Origin: Chloroflexota bacterium
GTDB lineage: Bacteria > Chloroflexota > Dehalococcoidia > DSTF01 > RBG-16-68-14
Direction of reading: 5' to 3'
Length of the DNA: 11,466 bases
Assembly (NCBI GenBank): GCA_022561355.1
Contig: JADFRJ010000056.1
Coordinates: 518 to 11,983, forward strand
Numbering within the stretch: position 1 is the stretch's first letter; every line of letters starts with the position of its first letter. Under the pieces are notes generated by a model. That model was not told the origin of the DNA. It was given only the letters and a program-made list of their open reading frames with translations, and ran no database searches. The position numbers and the translations under genes are program-made. Of this stretch, positions 7,978 through 11,466 are shown piece by piece.

Positions 7978-9073
7978 ACGGCGTGCGGAGCTTGCTGAAA
8001 TCGCCCAGGATCAGCTCGTAGCCGTGCGGGCGGCGTTGGTGTCCGCGCAGCTCCACGTTGCGGCCGATGAGGCTGTGCTCGATGCGGCCGTCGACCTGCT
8101 CGATCGTCGTGTGTTCCAACACGACGCTACCGCTGATCTCCGTGTCGGCGATCAGGCAGTCGTGGTTAATCGACGTAAAGGGACCGATGAAGGAGTTCAC
8201 AACGCGCGTCCGCTCGCCGATGATCACAGGGCCCTGAATGCGGCTGTTGATCACCTCGGAGCCCTCCTGGAGGACGACGCGCCCCTGGATCGTGCTGGCG
8301 TCGTCGTGCCGCCCGGCTAGCTCCGGCTCCAGGTCCTCCAAAAGGAGATGGTTCGCCTCAAGCAGGTCGTCGTGTTTGCCTGTGTCGATCCAACGGCCCG
8401 AGATGACCTCGGCGCGAACATCCAAGCCGTCGTCGATGAGGCGCTGGATCGTGTCCGTGATCTCCAGTTCACCTCGGGCCGATGGCTTGACCCTGCGGAT
8501 CGCGTCGAAGACGGTGGAGTCGAAGAAGTAGATGCCGATCACGGCCATGTTGGAGGGCGGGTCCCGCGGCTTCTCCACTACCCGGATAAGCTTGTCACCG
8601 TCTAGTTCAGCGACGCCGAAGTTCTGGGGTTCGTCAACTGGGTAGAGCAACACGAGGCCGTTGTGACAGCCGGTCTGGAACTGCTCGACGTACCGGCCAA
8701 TGCCCTCTTTCAAGATGTTGTCGCCGAGGAAGAGAACAAAGGGATCAGAACCGATGAAGTCCTCGGCGATCTTGACCGCGTGTGCGATCCCGAGAGGAGC
8801 CGACTGCTCGATGAACGTGATCTTCGCGCCAAACTGCGACCCGTCTCCGACGGCGGCCATCACTTCTTCTTTCGTTTCGCCCACGACGATGCCCAGCTCC
8901 GTGATGCCGCACGTTGTGAGCTGGTCGATCGCGTGGAAGAGGATGGGGCGATTGGCCAGCGCGACAAGCTGTTTGGCGCCGGTGTAGGTGAACGGCCGGA
9001 GGCGTGTTCCCTTACCACCGGCGAGCAGCAGGCCCTTTAGTTTTCGCGGTTCTTGCTCCAACGCACTCTCCAT
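7976..9073 (-). CDS. rmlA: Glucose-1-phosphate thymidylyltransferase, long form
   Basis: A 365-residue nucleotidyltransferase that makes dTDP-glucose from dTTP and glucose-1-phosphate, the substrate of the RmlB encoded next to it. The N-terminal domain has LAGGKGTRLRPFT (17-29), the KQL motif (34-36), the metal-binding LGDN (116-119), the NFGVAELDGD segment, EKP (167-169), ELEITD (202-207) and WIDTG (228-232). From about residue 260 to 345 there are hexapeptide-like repeats (for example GPVIIGERTRVVNSFIG) of a left-handed beta-helix. This long form differs from the roughly 290-residue enteric RmlA and matches the StrD-like type seen in actinobacteria, archaea and Chloroflexota. An ADP- or UDP-glucose enzyme is possible from sequence alone, but the adjacent rmlB favours dTTP. 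ATG 9073 is the only standard start near the motif I; its Shine-Dalgarno is weak. Confidence 0.92.
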   Translation of the reverse strand: MESALEQEPRKLKGLLLAGGKGTRLRPFTYTGAKQLVALANRPILFHAIDQLTTCGITELGIVVGETKEEVMAAVGDGSQFGAKITFIEQSAPLGIAHAVKIAEDFIGSDPFVLFLGDNILKEGIGRYVEQFQTGCHNGLVLLYPVDEPQNFGVAELDGDKLIRVVEKPRDPPSNMAVIGIYFFDSTVFDAIRRVKPSARGELEITDTIQRLIDDGLDVRAEVISGRWIDTGKHDDLLEANHLLLEDLEPELAGRHDDASTIQGRVVLQEGSEVINSRIQGPVIIGERTRVVNSFIGPFTSINHDCLIADTEISGSVVLEHTTIEQVDGRIEHSLIGRNVELRGHQRRPHGYELILGDFSKLRTP

Positions 9074-9164
9074 ACCACGGCACCCGTAGGCCGCACCACT
9101 ACGAACGCGATTCTACCGCTCTGCCGTACGCCCAGCAACATGCGGAGAACTTTAGAAATGAAAG

Positions 9165-9196
9165 AGGCCCCGAGCAGTGGCGGCTACTCGAGGCCT
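9165..9196 (-). terminator. Attenuator-like hairpin in the rmlA leader
   Basis: Read on the minus strand, AGGCCTCGAG (9196-9187) pairs with CTCGGGGCCT (9174-9165) over ten base pairs with one U-G wobble and a 12-base loop, then CTTTCATTTCT. On the plus strand the same site would have a mismatch, so the structure favours leftward transcription. No gene ends here; it lies 92 bases ahead of the rmlA start, as expected for a leader attenuator. Confidence 0.45.
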
Positions 9197-9217
9197 GTGC
9201 GGGGGTGTCCCCGCACA
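9196..9217. repeat. Perfect nine-base-pair hairpin next to the attenuator-like hairpin
   Basis: TGTGCGGGG (9196-9204) and CCCCGCACA (9209-9217) are perfect inverted arms with a four-base loop. The hairpin directly abuts the second one at 9165-9196 and would sit at the very 5' end of a leftward rmlA transcript. Confidence 0.55.
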
Positions 9218-9224
9218 TGTTTAA

Positions 9225-9252
9225 GTTATCACAGATTCCCGAGATTGCGCAA
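9225..9252 (-). promoter_or_regulatory. Candidate promoter of rmlA-rmlB
   Basis: On the minus strand, TTGCGC (9252-9247) and GATAAC (9230-9225), preceded by a TG (TGTGATAAC), are separated by 16 bases. Transcription would begin near 9218, just before the tandem hairpins, leaving a leader of about 145 bases. The match to a sigma-70 type consensus is moderate. Confidence 0.3.
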
Positions 9253-9280
9253 ATTTCCACAATAGCCCCTCGGGCGAAGC

Positions 9281-9308
9281 TTGACGCGCGGCAGTGGCGG
9301 TCGATATG
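9281..9308 (+). promoter_or_regulatory. Candidate promoter of the SDR gene
   Basis: TTGACG (9281-9286) is a five-of-six match to a -35 box; GATATG (9303-9308), 16 bases on, is a weak -10. The start codon follows about 30 bases later. The spacer contains the repeat GCAGTGGCGG, found also at 9174-9183. Confidence 0.35.
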
Positions 9309-9328
9309 GTTGGCCGCTGATCTATCGC

Positions 9329-9335
9329 GAGGAGG
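9329..9335 (+). promoter_or_regulatory. Ribosome binding site of the SDR gene
   Basis: GAGGAGG lies four bases before the ATG at 9340. It selects this start over the long in-frame extension that begins inside the rmlA gene. Confidence 0.75.
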
Positions 9336-9339
9336 TGCC

Positions 9340-10104
9340 ATGAACCTAGAAGGTAAGACCGCTATTGTTACGGGCTCCGCCGTCGGCGTGGGACGAGCGA
9401 CGGCGTTGCAATTGGCGGAACGCGGCGCGAACGTGGTCATCAATTACTCTCGTTCCGAGGACGACGCGAAGGCGGCCGTCGCGCTGGTTGAGCAGGCCGG
9501 CGCGAAGGCGTTGCTCGTTCGCGCTGACGTCTCTCGCGATGACGAGGTGCGCGATATGGCCGCTCAAGCGCTTGATGCATTCGGCTCGGTCGACATCCTC
9601 GTGAACAACGCGGCGACGACTGCGTTCGTGAACTTCGCCGACCTAGAGGGCATGACGGAGGAACACTGGGACCGGATCCTAGCGGTGAACCTGAAGGGGC
9701 CGTTCTTCTGTACCAGAGCCGTCGCGCCGGCGATGAAGGAGGCAGGCGAGGGCGCTATCGTAAACGTGGCCTCGATCGCGGGCATCCGCGCCGTGGGCAG
9801 TTCGATCGCGTACGCCGCCTCCAAGGCGGGCCTGATCAACATGACGATCGCTCTCGCGCGGGTGCTGGCGCCGGAGGTCCGCGTGAACTGTGTTGCGCCG
9901 GGCTTCATCGACACGCGCTGGCTGAAGCAGGGGCTCGGTGATTTCTTTGAGCCTGCCAAGCAGCGGACGGCTCAGCAGACGCCGCTGGGCCGCGTCTCCA
10001 CTCCGGAGGACGTTGCTCAGGTTGTACTCGGCTTCATCGAGGGCGCGGACTTCGTCACGGGCCAGACCACTATCGTGGATGGCGGCAGTTCGATCAGCAA
10101 CTAG
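9340..10104 (+). CDS. Short-chain dehydrogenase/reductase (FabG-like)
   Basis: A 254-residue classical SDR oxidoreductase using NAD(P)H, cytoplasmic and probably tetrameric. The cofactor motif TGSAVGVG (11-18), the structural NNAA (89-92, usually NNAG) and the catalytic tetrad Asn117, Ser145, Tyr158 and Lys162 are all present. The C-terminal TGQTTIVDGG matches 3-oxoacyl-ACP reductase-like and sugar dehydrogenase-like members. Arg/Ser residues after the second strand (NYSRSEDD, 35-42) suggest NADP(H). Substrate is unknown; a housekeeping fabG is less likely because no other fatty-acid genes are here. The open frame runs upstream to 9004, but that part is non-coding leader and antisense to rmlA. 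The start at 9340 has a good Shine-Dalgarno and the normal family N-terminus. Its stop overlaps that of the facing hydrolase by four bases. Confidence 0.92.
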   Translation: MNLEGKTAIVTGSAVGVGRATALQLAERGANVVINYSRSEDDAKAAVALVEQAGAKALLVRADVSRDDEVRDMAAQALDAFGSVDILVNNAATTAFVNFADLEGMTEEHWDRILAVNLKGPFFCTRAVAPAMKEAGEGAIVNVASIAGIRAVGSSIAYAASKAGLINMTIALARVLAPEVRVNCVAPGFIDTRWLKQGLGDFFEPAKQRTAQQTPLGRVSTPEDVAQVVLGFIEGADFVTGQTTIVDGGSSISN

Positions 10105-10886
10105 CCAACCCAGCCGGCCTCCGAGAGGAAGCGAAGCACGCGCTTGTTCCAGGCGGTCGCCTTCTCGAAGTAGGCGGAGTGCCCGGCGCCTTCGATGGTG
10201 TCGAATTGCGAGCCAGGCACCTCTCTATGAGATAATTCGACGATGTGCCGCGGCGTGATGTGGTCCTCTTCTCCGACGAGATAGAGGATCGGGATTTCAA
10301 GCTCGCCCAGGCGCTTTGCTGAGCTGCCGATGTAGCCGGGAATGGGCGCCAGGAAGTCTTTGGGGCGGGGCGGGTTCATGCGTCCAATTTGGCGATAGAG
10401 GTAGGCTAGGTCGGGCCGCTCCTTGCGCAGGCTAGGTGAGAACGCCCGCCGCGCGAGAGATTGGCGGCCGATGGAACTTTGCCGATGCCTCTCCTGAAGC
10501 GTCCGGATGTGTTCGCTGACCGCGCCACCGGTCGTCCCGGCGAAGACGACGGCGCTGACGCGGCCAGGGTTGCGCAGCGCGAATCCAACCGCCGTGCGGC
10601 CGCCCATCGATTGGGCGATGATGGCTGTCTTCTCGATCTCGAGCAGGTCTAGCAGCTCGCGCAAGTCTTCGTGGAACATGCGCCGCCCCGGCTTGTCGCG
10701 AGAGTCCTTCGTCCGGCCGAAGGCGCGGTGGTCGAACGTGACGCAACGATACTGCTTCGCGAACTCCGGTATCTGTTGCCACCAGCTTAGATGGTTGCCG
10801 CCGGCGCCGTGAGCGAACACGAGGGCCGGGCCGGAACCCTGCGTCTGATAGTAGAGGCGAATACGGTTGATGTCTGCCCAAGCCAT
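10101..10886 (-). CDS. Alpha/beta-fold hydrolase
   Basis: A 261-residue soluble alpha/beta hydrolase, probably an esterase, lactonase or related enzyme of small substrates. The oxyanion-hole motif HGAGGNHLSW (26-35), the nucleophile Ser93 in AQSMGG (91-96, with Ala in place of the usual first Gly of GxSxG), the acid Asp208 in VGEEDHITP, and His236 in GAGHSAYFE form a complete catalytic triad. A lid of about 70 residues (120-190), rich in Arg, lies between strands 6 and 7. The family includes 3-oxoadipate enol-lactonase and haloperoxidase-like enzymes, so the precise reaction cannot be assigned. No signal peptide. ATG 10886 gives the standard N-terminus but has no clear Shine-Dalgarno; a small dyad (10891-10904) lies directly upstream. 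It converges on the SDR gene. Confidence 0.9.
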   Translation of the reverse strand: MAWADINRIRLYYQTQGSGPALVFAHGAGGNHLSWWQQIPEFAKQYRCVTFDHRAFGRTKDSRDKPGRRMFHEDLRELLDLLEIEKTAIIAQSMGGRTAVGFALRNPGRVSAVVFAGTTGGAVSEHIRTLQERHRQSSIGRQSLARRAFSPSLRKERPDLAYLYRQIGRMNPPRPKDFLAPIPGYIGSSAKRLGELEIPILYLVGEEDHITPRHIVELSHREVPGSQFDTIEGAGHSAYFEKATAWNKRVLRFLSEAGWVG

Positions 10887-10890
10887 ACGC

Positions 10891-10904
10891 TAGGCGGCAG
10901 CCTA
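10891..10904. repeat. Short inverted repeat upstream of the hydrolase gene
   Basis: TAGGC (10891-10895) and GCCTA (10900-10904) flank a four-base centre, starting five bases before the hydrolase start codon. It could be an operator or a leader hairpin; the arms are short enough to arise by chance. Confidence 0.25.
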
Positions 10905-10935
10905 ACACCGACTAATTGGACTCGCAAGCAGGACT

Positions 10936-11006
10936 GTGACCTCCGCTCCGAAAGGCTTGACATCAGGTGGCTGGTGCGTAACGATACGGGGCATGAGGGA
11001 GGTCAC
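10936..11006. repeat. Nine-base inverted repeat flanking the candidate promoter of the binding-protein gene
   Basis: GTGACCTCC (10936-10944) and GGAGGTCAC (10998-11006) are perfect inverted copies with centres 62 bases apart, close to six helical turns. They bracket the TTGACA box and its candidate -10 and may be paired operator half-sites. Nothing else in this 274-base gap (10887-11160) looks coding. Confidence 0.4.
10957..10985 (+). promoter_or_regulatory. Candidate promoter of the binding-protein gene
   Basis: A perfect -35 box TTGACA (10957-10962) is followed 17 bases later by AACGAT (10980-10985), a weak -10. The implied leader is about 170 bases. Confidence 0.35.
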
Positions 11007-11145
11007 TGTGGCCACCCGAGGTGGGGTTTACGTACCAGTAGAAGCTTAGTCGCCGGACTTTTGGCATTGGCGAGAGTTCAATCTGTTGCTACGACCCGAA
11101 CCGCCCCAGTCGATCGACACCGCCAACCTGAGGGACGTTGCAGGA

Positions 11146-11151
11146 GGAGGG
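11146..11151 (+). promoter_or_regulatory. Ribosome binding site of the binding-protein gene
   Basis: GGAGGG ends nine bases before the ATG at 11161, within a purine run starting at 11142. It supports that start codon. Confidence 0.7.
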
Positions 11152-11160
11152 AACCACAAT

Positions 11161-11466
11161 ATGGCTACCAAGAGCTACTGGGACAGGATCCGGCGCCAAC
11201 GCTTCACACGACGCAAGATGTTGGCCGTCACGGGCGCAAGCGCGGCCGGCCTCGCTATTGCGGCGGCCTGCGGCGATAGCGATGATGACGATGGCCCCTC
11301 GCCAACCGGAGACACGTCGTCCGGTTCACCGCGTGCTGGCGGCCGGTACATCGCCTCGATCAATGGTGACTGGGGGACGATAGACCCGGTAACGAGCGTG
11401 GGCTTTGCCCCCGGCATCTTCCCATTTATCTATAATGTGCTGGTTGACCGCTCACGGATAGATCCT
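11161..11466 (+). CDS. Partial ABC transporter substrate-binding lipoprotein, family 5
   Basis: The first 102 residues of an extracytoplasmic solute-binding protein, open to the window end. Residues 16-37 form a twin-arginine lipoprotein signal: TRRKMLA (16-22), a hydrophobic Ala/Gly core and the lipobox IAAAC with Cys37 as the lipidation site. An acidic, Ser/Thr/Pro-rich tether (38-60) follows. The mature domain begins GGRYIASINGDWGTIDPVTS, then FIYNVLVDRS, the usual N-terminal pattern of the SBP_bac_5 family, which binds oligopeptides, dipeptides, nickel complexes or some oligosaccharides for an ABC importer. The permease and ATPase genes would be expected downstream, beyond the window. Export by the Tat route is inferred from the RR motif. 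The ligand cannot be predicted from this fragment. Confidence 0.85.
   Translation, partial: MATKSYWDRIRRQRFTRRKMLAVTGASAAGLAIAAACGDSDDDDGPSPTGDTSSGSPRAGGRYIASINGDWGTIDPVTSVGFAPGIFPFIYNVLVDRSRIDP

Noticed and set aside
9004..9339. The upstream extension of the SDR frame.
   Set aside because: It runs through the antisense of rmlA and the hairpin-bearing gap; the ATG at 9340 has a good ribosome binding site and gives the normal SDR length.
11008..11030. A GTGGCCAC palindrome followed by a CCACC/GGTGG hairpin, considered as a terminator.
   Set aside because: The stem is only five base pairs with a three-base loop and no real T-tract, and no gene ends before it.
10993..11049. An 18-residue open frame in the leader of the binding-protein gene, considered as a leader peptide.
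   Set aside because: No Shine-Dalgarno, no run of regulatory codons, and its length is expected by chance.

Overview
The window is about 11.5 kb of GC-rich, tightly packed bacterial DNA. It suggests a Chloroflexota-type organism (Dehalococcoidia-like). The grounds are a secreted cohesin plus dockerin protein, a twin-arginine lipoprotein of the solute-binding family 5 type, frequent GTG/TTG starts, and cell-surface glycan genes without any visible Gram-negative outer-membrane gene. This assignment is inference only; no rRNA or other marker gene is present.

Layout. Bases 1-110 carry the probable 3' end of a plus-strand gene, facing a minus-strand group across a hairpin (110-142). That group is a small lipoprotein of unknown function (1919-1449), a HAD-family hydrolase (1456-686) and a BCP/PrxQ peroxiredoxin (637-161). 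A divergent gap leads to a polyprenyl-phosphate sugar-1-phosphate transferase on the plus strand (2015-3133). Three glycosyltransferases follow on the minus strand as one tight group: GT2 (6072-5164), GT4 (5148-4033) and GT2 (4014-3130). Divergent from them is a secreted protein with one cohesin-like domain, a Pro/Thr linker and one dockerin (6170-6928). It converges on a minus-strand rmlA-rmlB pair (9073-7976, 7965-6925) for dTDP-4-keto-6-deoxyglucose. A 266-bp gap with tandem hairpins and opposing candidate promoters separates rmlA from an SDR oxidoreductase (9340-10104). The SDR converges on an alpha/beta hydrolase (10886-10101). After a 274-bp regulatory gap the window ends inside a family-5 ABC transporter substrate-binding lipoprotein (11161 onward).

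How the parts work together. The transferase would start a glycan on undecaprenyl phosphate, RmlA and RmlB would supply a nucleotide deoxysugar precursor, and the three glycosyltransferases would extend the chain. Flippase, polymerase, rmlC and rmlD are absent, so the locus is only part of a pathway. The cohesin/dockerin protein is the most unusual gene here: it could self-associate at the cell surface, and it lies between the glycosyltransferase group and the rml pair.

Architecture worth noting. All three complete convergent gene pairs (3130-3133, 6925-6928, 10101-10104) overlap by exactly four bases, sharing TTAG or CTAG as both stop codons, which leaves no room for an intrinsic terminator between them. 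I do not see a defence system, CRISPR array, insertion sequence, tRNA or rRNA.
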